A stretch of DNA of 64,000 nt from Hydrangea macrophylla. Taxonomy: Eukaryota > Streptophyta > Magnoliopsida > Cornales > Hydrangeaceae. Positions within the stretch are counted from its first letter, which is position 1, and each line of letters opens with the position of its first letter. A model generated the notes under the pieces. The model saw only the letters and a list, made by a program, of their open reading frames with translations, made no database searches and was not told where the DNA came from. Where the stretch lies: contig CM066997.1 in assembly GCA_033977485.1 (NCBI GenBank), positions 73,564,634 through 73,628,633 of the forward strand, given 5' to 3'. Position numbers and translations under genes: made by a program. Below are positions 32,874-44,584 of the stretch, piece by piece.

Positions 32874-33761
32874 TCAGAAATAGGCCTTCAGTCGGTAGGT
32901 CCAGCCATTGATGAAGGTAACAATAGTGACAGCTCTGACTCTGGAAGCAAAGACCCTCTCAATGAATCCCTGGGGGACCTCTTGAACCTAACTAGACTGC
33001 CTAGCTAACCAACAAGGATGATAGAAAGAAGTCTCCCGCATACCCATCAACCATACTCTCTGGTGATCCCCAAGGCTGGTGGTCACAGTATGAAGACCCC
33101 AACGCCTCACAATCCAGGAAATATCTGCTTCAGAAAGAGTACTCATAGTATGAACCCAGTCGGTAAAAGTATAGTGAGAATGAAGCGCAGCCCTGCAAAA
33201 GTAAACAGGCTGCACGCGGCCCGTCCAGAACTGAAGACGCTCATATAGCCAAGCTTATAACACCAAAGGTGCCCCGGAAAGAAGAAAGGCTCCTTGATTG
33301 AAGGCATTGTCCAAACCATTCAGGGTTTCAGCTAGAACCATAGCCATGGGGTTCCTACCCAATATTAGTCCAAGACAAATGAACACCAAAGCATTGGAAG
33401 TGCTTGAGAATAGGAAATGTGAAGTCATACATAGGATCAGAGTGGCGCAGCGAGTAGCGTCATATACGCTGCTATTTCCAGGATCAGCATAACAGGCAAT
33501 GATAGAGGCACTATCGATAACTTCACCTCAAATCAGTCTGTTAGAGATAGTAGTTGAATAGTTAAAATTATCAGCCAAGCCACGAGTAGGATTAGGGGTA
33601 TCAGTAAGAGGAAGAATCAAGTCTGAGTCCGGGTCGAAGCCGAGGATAGCACAAAATTCCTCAAACACGGGACACATCTCTAGGCCATTGAAATTGAAAA
33701 CATGATGTATCGGATCCCAGTGACCGATGGCAGCACGCAAGAACTCAATATTCAAAGCCAT
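32874..33761 (-). pseudogene. DUF7745-like antisense gene
   Basis: From the start codon at 33761 the minus strand reads in one frame to a stop at 32874, broken by three internal stop codons (about 33528, 33255 and 32988) but by no obvious frameshift. The N-terminus (FLRAAIGHWDPIHHVFNF, then CPVFEEFCAILGF) and the later NPMAMVLAETLNGLD and AWLYERLQFW stretches resemble the DUF7745 family. Those plant proteins are often found with transposable elements. The gene runs opposite to gag-pol and lies downstream of pol. The family's function is not known. The assignment is by eye. Confidence 0.6.
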
Positions 33762-34226
33762 TTTGAGGAGAGAGAACAGCTTAGTTTAGCCATAACTGAA
33801 GAGGTTGATCCGTTCCACACTATCTGTAATGTTCAGCCAAGCCACGAGCTAAGCAGGATCATACAATGCCATATTTTCCATCACGGCTATAGCAAAATTC
33901 AAAATTTCAGCAGCACCTCCCTATTTCACGGACTATCCCACCTGCAAGGCAAACACACTCAATATCATAAGGCTATTCATCGCAGTAATATCAAACAATC
34001 ACATAATCATAGTGCACATGTATACTGTCACACAATCACCAACTAAAACAAGCACACAACTGCGCCTCCAAACCGAAAGCTATCCGGCCCTGAAGGCAAA
34101 ACATCATAATATTCCATCAAAGGTGACAAACCAACCTGCACATAATCTACCATTCACAATATACACAGATACAACCCCATCGAAAGCAGAAAATGGAGAG
34201 AGAAAAAAATCCCCGCTCATGAGGCC

Positions 34227-36388
34227 TCAGTCCTCCTCCTCTTTATCCTCCACTCGGCTGCCCGGAGTATACGTCGGTGACGACCTCCTAACGCCTCTAT
34301 ACCTTGGCCTGGACCTTGACGAGCCAGCACCACCTCCATGACACTGCACACATAAAATGAAAATAATCAACATGAGCCAATGAAAAGTGTAAAAATGGAG
34401 TCGAGTCAGAAACATACCAGGGACGCCATCTGATTGGTGGCAAACTGTGGCATACTATCTAACTGTCAAGGGTAAATCTAGGGTTAGAACCTCATAACCT
34501 TAAGAAGCGCAAAATTAGAGACAAACCATGTGGTCTCGCATAAGGACCAAAGACCGTAGGCTAGCTGCCAAGGCATGACCCTCCTCAGTAACTCTAAGGG
34601 ACGTTGAGGATGCCTACTGGTTGGGTGGGATACCCACACGTGACTTGTGGCACCTCCATAACCTGGGGGGAACCAACGGCACACAAGATGTTGACAGTCT
34701 AGTCCTAAAGAGGGATGGGATCAGAAGTTGGGGGAGCCTGTCTCCTATACATCCCGCGAAACTGTAGGCACAAAACAAGTTAGGAAAAAGATGAGTCAAA
34801 AACATAAGTGACGAATAGAGACAAAAACGTGAAAACTCACATCCAAGAGTGGAAAGTTGGGCATCAGAAAGTGGCCACGGTGAGTCTCATAGCCAGCCTC
34901 GAAACGAAAATGATCCCAAGTATCAGTGCCAGCCAAAGCCGACTATAGAATAGAACCAAAAGGTCATTGGCATCCATCATGGGAGAATTATGAGGGACGT
35001 AGTACCTCGGGCCACCAATCACTTACCGAGACACCCACTCACCAAGGTACCATTGCTTGCCATCAGTACTTTCCATCAGAAATCGGCAAGAAATAAGAGG
35101 CCTAACCGCCTGAATCTCCTCAAGAGTGGCGTAGGAAACATTCTCCCAAGGTGTCCAATCAACACTAGCAATGGTCAGCTCAGATAAGAGGCTCCTTAGA
35201 AGGATAATTCGATGAGCCCTGCTCTTAACCCCCAACAACATCCCTTCACCATCTCAACCCCTGAGGGAATAAAGGCACATGAGCCATGCCATCCTCATCC
35301 TCGCCTGACTCATCGGCAGGGGAATGAGCCAACATCTTCAGGTACTCGAAGCTCTAGAGCTGAACAGAGAGAATAAAAATCAGAAAAATTGAAGTACAAA
35401 AACCAAAAGCCAAAAAAAGGGAAGAGTCACAGAACATACCTCCCAAGCTCGCCAGAATCCTCCGGTCGATTTGATATCCCCACGGGAAATTTCACCCATG
35501 TGCTTATAAAGGTGAACCAGGGCGGCACAACCCCAATCATAAGAAGGAATCTCGTCAATGTTAGCCAAGCAAGAAAGAAGCCTCAGACTCACCCGGTCAT
35601 TTCGCATCGCAAAGATCGAACAACCGAGGATATACAGAAGGAAGACCCAGAACAGTTGTCGGTCATTGAGATTGTGCCTCCCTTTCCCATAAGCTTGATA
35701 AAGCCAGCCGCAAGTGAACCGATGCCCCTCTAGATTCAGAGGAACAGCTCCGATTAGTGTCTCAATAGCCTCAGGATCGGTCTCATAAAGGTAATCCAAG
35801 ATTAGGCTCTTCTCGCTGACTCTCAAATCAGTAATCATGGAAAAGTCAAAGGGCGTCATCGTCAACTTGCCAAACAGGAGAAGGAAAGTATTGGTGGTGT
35901 CCCACCATCTTTCAGCCAGAGCATAAAATTACGCTAGGTCATTTGTACTCTTCGAAACTAGGCAGACGAAGCCGCCAAACCCTGCCTCGTTAACCATTTT
36001 CCAAACGACAAGCGATAGCTGAGTGTACTACAAGAAAGCATGAGCGAGACTGTCGTGGCCCTTCAAGTCCATTTCCAGCACCTACATATATCCAAAATAG
36101 CAAAATAGGCACGAAATCACTAGTCACAACCCGAAGTCCAACTTCACAAAATCAATAAAGAAGCACTAACGAACTTCCAACGATCTCTAAGGTGCACACT
36201 ATAGTTCACAAAACTAGCACAATGCACAAAAATAGTCCTGAACTGCTAAAAGTTTCACATACCTAACTTGCTAGGGCCGCGGCCGAAAGGTGACATTAAG
36301 GGTCTCTTAAAATCAACTCTGGGGGTTGGCTCTCGACCCTTACTCGTTCTTTGGCCTTTTTAGAGAGCCTCCCCGAGCTTGAAGCCAT
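34227..36388 (-). pseudogene. Plant mobile domain (PMD)-like antisense gene, six exons
   Basis: Exons on the minus strand, from splice signals and reading frame: 36388-36263, 36081-35440, 35359-35027, 34942-34841, 34761-34418 and 34343-34227 (stop TGA). Most donors are GTATGT or GTRAGT. The PMD-like core is in exon 2 (LAERWWDTTNTF, DRVSLRLLSCLANID, DWGCAALVHLYKHM, then GGFWRAWE). Exon 3 continues with DWTPWENVSYATLEEIQAV. The last exon has a basic Arg/Ser-rich tail ending EDKEEED. Several TAG/TAA codons fall in exons 2, 3 and 5, and exon 1 and exon 3 carry frameshifts, so it is a pseudogene. PMD proteins are found as plant nuclear proteins and in transposons. The exon model is an inference. 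Confidence 0.65.
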
Positions 36389-36999
36389 GGATCTGCAAAG
36401 AAATTTGAAGTTAGAACCGAACTTTCTTCTGGAAATTTGGAAAATTAAAACACCAATCAAAATTCCAATCATGGGAAAAGATTACTCACCCGAGCGTGTA
36501 CAAACTGATTATTGGTGGGTTTTGGCTCCAAAAACACCCCCAAAATGGCCAAGAATGAGCTCAAAATGCTCAAAAACTCAAGATATACAATAATGGAGTC
36601 CGAACACCCAGTGTCGCCGTGGCACTGGCCAACTACCGCCGCGATAGTGGCCCAGTGTCGCTGCGGCACTACTTACCGTGGGCCCTGCTTGGCTTCGTTT
36701 TAGCCCGATTTGGCCTATTTCAGCCCGTTTTTGATCCCGATTAGCTCCAGTGGCCCATTTCAGTTAAGATTTACAAAAGTTTACCCCCAGCTGTCTGGAA
36801 GTTGTCAGGACCATCCCCAGTGGACAGATATGGAAAAAGACTGACTCCCGTAAGGCCCGGATCAGTTTTTTTGGACTGACCGTCACAAGATTTGATCAAC
36901 CATGAGAGGTTCAGAAATGAACCCTAGTTCTCGATCAGAATACAAGAAAAGCAATTAAGAGAGATTCTTAGAGAATCCCCCATTATGCCCAGCAGATAA
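36389..36999. other. Upstream region of the antisense PMD gene
   Basis: No ORF is supported. It would hold the promoter of the antisense gene. A GC-rich block at 36608-36670 contains palindromes such as CAGTGTCGCCGTGGCACTGG and resembles the hairpin block in the LTR at 21848. The stretch just before 37000 is the junction with the next element. Confidence 0.5.
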
Positions 37000-37152
37000 G
37001 ATTTTTTTTGGCTGATTACAAAGACAGGGTTTTGTCCTTTGTTGGTTGAGCTTCTTTGGTTTAAGCTTATTTTGGAACTTTAATGATTTGGGTTAAGCCT
37101 TGGTGGCATGCCATGTGTCCTAGGATCATCTGAGTGGTTTTGGGGCGTGACA
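37000..37152 (+). repeat. Truncated 5' LTR of the chromovirus
   Basis: It matches the last part of the 3' LTR (43687-43846) almost base for base, from GATTTTTTTTGGCTGATTAC to GGCGTGACA. The 3' copy has a short extra piece around TTATTTTAAAC. Upstream homology stops sharply at 37000. Confidence 0.88.
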
Positions 37153-37157
37153 TGTAG

Positions 37158-37169
37158 TGGTATCAGAGC
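37158..37169 (+). other. Primer-binding site, tRNA-Met(i) type
   Basis: TGGTATCAGAGC lies five bases after the LTR end. This is the common PBS of plant copia and chromovirus elements primed by the initiator methionine tRNA. Confidence 0.9.
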
Positions 37170-37329
37170 TAATGGGCTTAGAACCTTGGGTACAAAAGTT
37201 GACGATTAAGAGATATTGAGCATGTAGATGCATTTCATGAATACATATGAGTAATTGCTGCTATGTTGTATTAAAATATGTTAGCATAGCATGCAAGATA
37301 TTTATTTGAATTGACTGACAGGTAAGAAA

Positions 37330-38330
37330 ATGGATCCGAATAGGGAACATTCACCTCATTCAAGGTTGGACCATCTAGACGATGTGGTAAGCAACTTTGT
37401 AAGGGTAGTAAGTGATCGGGTACATGCAAACCCACAACCATGGGCCGAACGGGGAGTTATTGAGCAATTTTATAAAAGAAAGCCGAGCCAATTTGAAGAG
37501 GCCCAGATCCATCACAAGCAAATCATTGGGTAATGGATATGAACTGTATCTTTCGGGCAGTAGAGTGTACAGACTGGGAAAAGACAATGTGTGCTACCGA
37601 CACTTTGAAGGGTGAAGCCTAGAACTGGTGGACAAATGTGATTGAACAAGGGGCACCAAAGACGTGGGACAGGTTTGTAAAGATCTTTTATAAGCAGTAC
37701 TTTCTAGCATCTATCAAGACACAAATGGGGCGAGAGTTTGTAACTTACAATAAGGGGATATGACAGTGAACGAGTATGTAGCAAAATACAATAGTTTGCT
37801 CCGATTTGTACATCCAACGGTTCCAAGAAAAGTGGATAGGGCACGAAAATTCGAGGAGGGACTACGGGATAATATTAGAAGCCGAGTGGATACGCATCAA
37901 CTCTGAAAGGTGGCTGATGTACAAGATGTTGCTTTGATAGCAGAAAGGAATATTGACAAGTACAAACAGAGCCAACAGAATAAACGGCCAGCTGAGGGAA
38001 AAAGTAAAGGACACAGGTTCTTTAAGAAGCCGTTCTCTTGAGGTTCCGGTTCTTGTTCAGCAGTTCAAAGGGAAAGTTCTTTTTCTGCGAAAAGTCGTCC
38101 ACTATGTTCAATTTATAATCGTCAACATGGGGGTGTATGCCATTTGACACTTGTGTGTAATATCTATAGGCAGAAGGGGCATATAGCAAGAAATTGCCCA
38201 TAAACCCGAACCCAGAGTACGGGGAGCATAAATATAGACATGAGGAGAAAGTGCTTTGAATTTGGACAGCCAGGGACATCAAGCTAAAGATTGCCCAACA
38301 AGACAACAGTGAGGGACAAGTTCTGTGGCT
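37330..38330 (+). pseudogene. Gag of the chromovirus
   Basis: The start at 37330 (MDPNREHSPHSRLDHLDD) opens a frame that shifts near 37525. Readable pieces then show GEAQNWWTNV, FVKIFYKQYFLA, EFVTYNKGDMTVNEYV and FEEGLRDNIRSRV, typical Retrotrans_gag. A partial zinc knuckle (RQKGHIARNCP) lies near 38170-38200, with a second near 38275. Multiple frameshifts and stops are present. Confidence 0.82.
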
Positions 38331-38427
38331 TCAACTAGGGAAAAACTAGGAACAAGTGTGGAGAAAGGGAAAGGGCCTGAACAAAGATAGGGAAGATATT
38401 TTCAATTAACACAGGAGGATGCCGCAA

Positions 38428-40008
38428 CTACCGACCCGTAGTATCAGGTACATTACTCATTTGCTCACACCCGTCGCATATTTTAATAGATTCAGGGTCA
38501 ACACATTCTTTTGTTACACATGAATTTGTTAGACACTTAGACAGCATGTCAGAACCTTTAGGGTATGATTTGTCAATATCGTTACCCTTAAGTAAACCTA
38601 TGGTGACTTCATCAATATTTAAAGCATGTGATATCAGTGTAAATGATAAGATTTTGATAGTGAATTTAATTCCGTTGGCCATTAATTATTTTGACGTAAT
38701 TTTGGGTATAGATTGGTTATCCATAAACCAAGCTACTATCAATTGTGAATAGAAAAGAATTACCTTTCTACCAATGGGACAATGGGAGTTTAGTTTTCAG
38801 GAAACTGGTGTTGTAGTACCACCATATTTTGTTTCAGCAATCCGGGCAGGTAAGTTGTTGAAACAATGTTGTCGGGGGTTTTTATGTTCAATAATTGACA
38901 CATGGGTCATAGGGACTAAAGTAGAAGATATTTTAGTTGTACGAGAGTTCCCAGATGTGTTCCCTGAAGATCTTCCTAATGTATTAGTTGAGCAGGAAAT
39001 TGAATTTACTACTAAAGTAGCCTTGGGGTCTCAGCCAGTATTGAAAACACCGTATAGAATGGCACCGGTAGAGTTGAAAGAACTGAAGGTTCAGTTACAA
39101 GATCTTCTAGATAAGGGATTCATTCGACCTAGTGCATCACCGTGGGGTGAACCAGTTTTGTTTGTTAGAAAGAAAGATGCGACGATGAGAATGTGTATCG
39201 ACTATTAGGAACTCAACAAGTTAACTATCAAGAATAAATATTCGTTGCCTAGGATCGATGACTTGTTTGATCAACTTCAAGGAGCTCAGGTCTTTTCTAA
39301 GATTGATCTGCGATTGGGTTACCATCAATTAAAGGTCAAAGAAGAGGATGTGGAGAAAATAGCATTCAGGACCCGTTAGGGTCATTATGAATTTCTTGTT
39401 ATGCCTTTTGGAGTAACGAACGCACCGGCGGTATTTATGGATTTGATGAATCGAGTATTTAAAGACTATCTAGATGAGTTTGTAATCGTCTTCATAGATG
39501 ATATCTTAATATATTCCAAGAGTGTAGAAGATCACGAGAGGCATCTACCGTTGGTTTTATAGCGACTCTGTGAAAAGAAGTTGTTCAGAAAGTTGAAGAA
39601 ATGTGAATTTTGGTTAACTAAGATAGCATTTTTGGGACACGTGATGTCAAAAGAGGTTGTATCAGTGGATCCACAAAAGATTGAAACTGTGGCCAATTGG
39701 AAACCACCGACAAGTGTGCGATAAGTACGAAGTTTCTTGGGATTAGCTGGATATTACCGAAGGTTCATAGAAAATTTTTTAAGAATTGCGATGCCAATGA
39801 CACAACTTATGCGAAAAGATGTTCCTTTTGTTTGGAGTCTGAAATGTGAAGAAAGTTTTATTGAATTCAAGACTCGTTTGATGATGGCACCTATATTTAC
39901 TATTCCTTTCGGGACTGAGGGGTTTGTGATATACAGCGATGCTTCATACCGAGGTTTGGGTTGTATTTTGATGCAAAACAACAAGGTAATTGCCTATGCC
40001 TCATGACA
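38428..40008 (+). pseudogene. Protease and reverse transcriptase of the chromovirus
   Basis: The protease motif ILIDSGSTHSFVTHEFV lies near 38475-38530, with ILGIDWLSINQA later. The reverse transcriptase has [20 protein letters not shown], with x a stop codon at 39208. Further on it has [18 protein letters not shown] and the active site [15 protein letters not shown] (near 39490-39535). Connection and RNase H start follow (LGLAGYYRRFI, VIYSDASYRGLGC). Stop codons fall at about 38750, 39208, 39378, 39560, 39723 and 40005. They interrupt an otherwise readable frame for long stretches. Confidence 0.88.
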
Positions 40009-40486
40009 GTTAAGGCCACACGAAGTAATCTATCCGACTCATGATCATGAGTTAGCGGCGATTATCTTTGCTTTGAAGATTTGGAGGCATTATCTCTGCG
40101 GGGAAAAGTGTGCAATTTATACCGATCATAAGAGTCTAAAGTATTTGTTTACTCAGCGGGATTTGAATATGAGACAGAGGAGGTGGTTAGAGCTAATGAA
40201 GGATTACGACTTGTCAATCCATTATCATCCAGGAAAAGCTAATGTCGTGGCCGATGCACTGAGTCGAAAGTTAACAGACAATCTGGCTTATACTTTAACT
40301 TCGCAAGAAAGGTTGATTCGGGAAATGGAGCAATTGAAGCTAGAAGTGATTCCAGAAACTAGAGGTGCTCTAATGTCAGCCATTATTGCACAACCGTCCC
40401 TTATTGATGAAATTCGAGCCAAACAGCTTCAAGATCCAATATTGAAGAAGATTCATGATGAGATACCTGAAGGTAAGCAACCATAA
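40009..40486 (+). pseudogene. RNase H of the chromovirus
   Basis: The frame continues from the reverse transcriptase with [17 protein letters not shown], then [32 protein letters not shown] and ALSRK. These are the typical RNase H end and linker motifs. It ends at a stop at 40486. Confidence 0.88.
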
Positions 40487-40518
40487 TTTACTTTTGAGAA
40501 TGGTATGTTGATGTTCAG

Positions 40519-41853
40519 GAATCGGGATTGTACACCCAATGTAAATGGCATCAAGGAAGCAATTTTGGAAGAGGCGCATAACACGAAGTACTCAATCCAT
40601 CCGGTAGTACTAAGATGTACCGTGACTTACAGGAGATCTATTGGTGGTCAGGGATGAAACGCGAAGTAGCAGAACATGTGGCAAATTGTGTGGCTTGTCA
40701 GAGCGTAAAGGTGGAACATCAAAAGCCAGCAGGAAAATTGGAACCATTACCTATACCATAATGGAAATGCGAAATTATCACAATGGACTTCGTGGAGGTT
40801 TACCGAGATCTAGGAAATCAAATGACAGTGTATGGGTAATCGTTGATCGATTGACCAAGTCTGCACATTTTCTATCGATCAAGACTAATGATCCAAAGAA
40901 ATTAGCTGAATTATATGTCCAAGAAATTGTGGGACTTCATGGAGTTCTAGTATCTATAGTCTCTGATAGAGATAGTACATTTATATCAAGATTTTGGCAA
41001 GGTATGCAGAAAGCGATGGGTACTAATTGAGTTTCGGTACAGCCTTCCATCCTCAAACCGATGGATAATCAGAACGTGTAATTCAAATACTAGAAGATAT
41101 GCTTCGACTTTGTGTTTTGGATTTTAAAGGTGACTAGGAAGAACACTTGCCATTGGCCAAATTTGCTTATAATAATAGTTATCAATCCAGTATTGGGATG
41201 GCGCCGTTTGAGCCTTTATATGAGCATAAATGTTGTTCTCCACTTTGTTGGACCGAGGTTGGTGAGAGAAGACTGATAGGGCCTGAAATTGTTCAGCAAA
41301 CCACAGAAAAGATAAAGACAATGCAACAACGGTTTCAAATAGCCCAAAGTAGATATAAAAGCTATGCGGACTTTAAAAGTAGACCGATGGATTTTGAAGT
41401 TGGATATTTTGTATTCTTGAAAGTATCACCTTCAAAGGGTATTACGAGGTTTGGGAAACGTGGGAAGTTAAATCCAAGGTATGTTGGCTATTTGAGATCA
41501 TTGGCAGAGTTGGATCAGTAGCCTATCGGTTGAAGTTGCCACCAGAGTTGGCTAATGTACACGATGTATTTCATATGTCAATGTTAAGGAGATGTGTATC
41601 AGATCCGAAGAAAGTGATTATTCCAGAGCCATTAGAAGTCAGGGAAGACTTGACATATATTGAGCATCCAGTCAAGATTCTTGACAAAAAAAGAGCAAGT
41701 TTGCAAACAAAGACTATTTCTTTAGTTATGGTGCTGTGGCGGAATCACTCTATTGAGGAAGCAACCTGGGAAAAAGAGGATAAGATGAAAGAGAAGTATC
41801 CGTTTTGTTTGATACTTGATGTACTTCGAGTTTGGGGACAAACTCCTTTTTAA
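40519..41853 (+). pseudogene. Integrase and chromodomain-like end of the chromovirus
   Basis: The zinc-binding part is split between frames (a YRDLQEIYWW-like stretch near 40620 and CxxC near 40690). The core has WVIVDRLTKSAHFLSI and VSDRDSTFISRFW, including one catalytic Asp. Frameshifts occur near 41030 and 41140. The C-terminal part has FEVGYFVFLKVSP and, after another shift, NVHDVFHMSMLRRC. The end (VKILDKKRASLQTKTISL, then VLWRNHSIEEATWE) is a chromodomain-like fold typical of chromoviruses. It stops at 41853. Confidence 0.85.
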
Positions 41854-41864
41854 GGAGGGGAGAA
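41853..41864 (+). other. Polypurine tract of the chromovirus
   Basis: AAGGAGGGGAGA overlaps the integrase stop codon and precedes the 3' LTR by one or two bases. Confidence 0.75.
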
Positions 41865-41865
41865 A

Positions 41866-43846
41866 TATAACACCCGCTCCCACGGTTTATATTCAATATT
41901 GCTTTAGCATGCATAAACATGAGTTAATATTAATTAATGTGTTATGTGACACTTATTGGAGGTGGGATTAACCCACTAAGTTGTTTTTGGGTGTCCAATT
42001 GGGAACCCAAGTGTGGCCAGTATGGCAGTCCCAAGTTAGGATATGTGTTGATGGGTCCCAGTTGAGATGGGACAGTAATATGTGGAACACCTTATCTTCC
42101 TAATTGTTTATTATGGGTTAAATGATTTATTATTTTATTGTTGTTAATATCATGTTATTAGGCGATGACCACGTTGGGGGTCAGTTAGGGGTACCTTTGT
42201 GAGATCGAATTGAACACATTACATAATTAGTAGGCTAATTAGTAACTTCATATAATTATATGGGAGCACTTATGGGACCCATGCGAGACATAGACAAATA
42301 CCAATTTAGGTTTGGGATAGTTTTAATAAGTTTCATAAAATGCAGGGGTATAATTGTAAACTAGTAAAGCTTGTGGGGTTGTAATAATAAAAATGAAAAG
42401 TGATATATATGAGACACATGGAGATAACTCATCATCTCCATTCTCATTACTGGGTCAATATACAGAGACGTATACGAGAATTGCGACGGAACGACGACGA
42501 CGTTCTCTACGCCGATTGATGCGTCAAACGACTTCGATTTTCAAAATAGGCTATATATTCGGACTCCTGGAGGTGAGTCTAATCTATTGGTACTAATTTT
42601 ATTGAGTTTTTTGACAGTTTTTTCCGCGACCCATTTTGGGATTTAAGCTCATAACTTGTAATTTATGTATAGGATTTGTACCTGGTTTATAGTAGGACTC
42701 TAATCTTGTGATTAGGAGCGAAACCCAAGAGGTGAGTGATGTTAATTTTGATAATTGGATGATTTCTATGTTGGGTTCAATTGTGATGCCAAAGCATGCC
42801 TAATTTGCTTAATTTAACTTAGTTTATTATTGGGCAAAATTCATGTGGCTAAATTAGGCTCAATTTATTTGTGAAAGCATAGTGTAATGATTAAATGAGC
42901 ATGTTGAGTTGCCTATTTGGGTCAATGGAAATTGCTAGTTCTATACCACCATGAGGTAATCTTTGTGGTGACGACCACGGCCGCCAGAGGCCTATGGGAC
43001 TGCACATGTGAGGGCATGGGTCATGACTAGTCACGTGGCTTGGGGAGTGGAGCCGCGGGCTAGCCAGTAGTGGTGGGAGTGAAGGAGACTATAGTTATTT
43101 GTAATATATTGAATTAAGCATGTTCACTATTCATGATCATGATTAGCATTATTCACTAAGCATATAACTTATATATTGTAATGGTTATTGAATAACCATC
43201 GTAGGTGATCGCGGTGAGGAATCAGGGAAGTGAGCCAGATGCTAGCTTATGGTTTTTGGGAGTTGAAATGGCTTTGCTTATAGTTTCTTTTAGAGTTTAT
43301 TTGGTAAATAGTTGTAAACAGTTTAAATTTGGGTTGTTTATGTTGTAATATGTTGATTTCAACTTAGGGTTGAGACTATATTTTGTATAGTTCTTGTAAT
43401 CAAATTAGGAAGTTGTGTAATAGTTGTGATTGTGTTTTATCATAGTTTTTTTTTATAACTAGTGTCATTGGAATGGGACATTTGAACTTGGGATTTATTT
43501 GTTGGATTGGTTGTAAATGGTTATATTTAGTATTTTTATTAAAGTGTTTAAAAACTCTTGCTTATACTTAGAAACCCATGTTTGTGACTTTGGTTTGACT
43601 CTAAATGGTTTAAATCATTAGTGCTGATTTCAACTTGTGATTTGGTAATATTATATGAGAATTTACTACTTGCTAAAAACATGATTTTTTTTTGGCTGAT
43701 TACAAAGATAGGGGTTTGTCCTTTGTTGGTTGAGATTCTTTGGTTTAAGCTTATTTTAAACTTATTTTGGAACTTTAATGACTTGGGTTAAGCCTTGGTG
43801 GCGTGCCACATATCCTAGGATCATCTGAGTGTTCCCGGGCGTGACA
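41866..43846 (+). repeat. 3' LTR of the chromovirus (1981 bp)
   Basis: It begins TATAACACCCGCTCCC, a mutated form of the usual TGTAACACCC, and ends GGGCGTGACA. The last part is shared with the 5' LTR remnant. It is homologous to the solo LTR at 47541-49740, including the perfect palindromic block at 43183-43197. No ORF is supported inside it. Confidence 0.85.
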
Positions 43847-43848
43847 TA

Positions 43849-44020
43849 CTCATTGCAACAACTTCAATGGAGAGGGCCTTTTCAGTTATGAAGATTGTAA
43901 AAATTCACTTGTGCAGTCGAATCGAGAAAAAGAAAAAAAAAGATTTAATGAATTTATGAATGATGCGATATTGAGATGTTTTAAGGATATGAAACCCTGT
44001 CGCTGGTATTTGCAAAATAT
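43849..44020 (+). pseudogene. hAT transposase C-terminus (TTF-type) fragment
   Basis: Right after the LTR the frame reads IATTSMERAFSVMKIVKIHL, then CSRIEKK, ending at a stop at 43959. A following frame gives NDAILRCFKDMKP. This matches the C-terminal dimerisation region of hAT transposases of the TTF-zinc-finger type. It is the end of the coding region only. It differs from the Ac-like transposase at 18147, so the two are not halves of one element. Confidence 0.65.
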
Positions 44021-44041
44021 AACAAACTTTATATGAAATAG

Positions 44042-44564
44042 GGTTAAGTACAGATACACCTCCTATACTTAGCCCCTTTTTCAATTTGCCCGCTGAACTT
44101 CAAATTGTATCACTAATACCCCCTATACTTTAGACTAAAGTGAAATAGTTAGCAATTTCGTTAAAATTAACGGGCATAAGCCATGTTTGGCAACAACTTT
44201 TGAAGTGAATCAATAAAAATAAATTACTTAGCAAAATAGCCTCTGTAATTGCAATGTGCCAAAAGCTACCTTTGGACAACTTATAACAACCACTTTTTTT
44301 ATTTTTTTATTTTTTATTTTTTGTGATTTCATTATATAAGGAAAAAAAATGCTACAAAGTGGTCCACAACGGGTATTAGTGACGCATTTAGAAGTAAAAG
44401 GGGCAAATTACTCCACTATACAAGCTCTTGTTCCGTTGCTTTTAATGAAATTGCCAACTGTTTTAGTTTATCCAAAGTACATGGGGGTATTAGTGACACA
44501 ATTTAAATTATAGGTGGCAAAGTGAAAAACTAGCTAAGTGCAAGTGGTGTATCTGTAATTAACG
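44042..44564. mobile_element. MULE-type MITE, about 520 bp
   Basis: The left end (GTTAAGTACAGATACACC) and right end (GGTGTATCTGTAATTAAC) are inverted. The arms match for about 135 bp, for example AATTGTATCACTAATACCCC and its inverted copy. A precise TSD could not be fixed. Confidence 0.8.
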
Positions 44565-44584
44565 CAATGAGACATTATTATCTT

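Larger units (their letters stand above)
20994..36999 (+). mobile_element. Long-LTR Ty3/gypsy retrotransposon with antisense genes
   Basis: Order on the plus strand: 5' LTR (20994-24037), PBS, repeat-bearing leader, gag, protease, reverse transcriptase/RNase H, integrase (to 31962), tandem repeats, then two genes on the opposite strand (32874-33761 and 34227-36388). The gag and pol style (LVDT.., VDFCNLNKASPK, HEGVCGPH) fits the Athila/Tat clade. All coding parts are decayed. The 3' LTR is not found; the element appears cut at about 37000 by the truncated LTR of the following chromovirus. The right boundary is therefore an estimate. Confidence 0.75.
37000..43846 (+). mobile_element. Tekay/Del-like chromovirus (Ty3/gypsy)
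   Basis: Order: truncated 5' LTR (37000-37152), tRNA-Met PBS, gag, protease, reverse transcriptase, RNase H, integrase with chromodomain-like end, polypurine tract, full 3' LTR (41866-43846). The domain order and the chromodomain-like C-terminus define a chromovirus. Coding parts carry many stop codons and frameshifts. The 5' LTR keeps only its last 153 bases. Confidence 0.9.

Noticed and set aside
18147..44020. The hAT transposase N-terminus at 18147 and C-terminus at 43849 as two halves of one split element
   Set aside because: The N-terminus is BED-type (Ac-like) and the C-terminus looks like the TTF-zinc-finger hAT type (MERAFSVMK), so they belong to different lineages.
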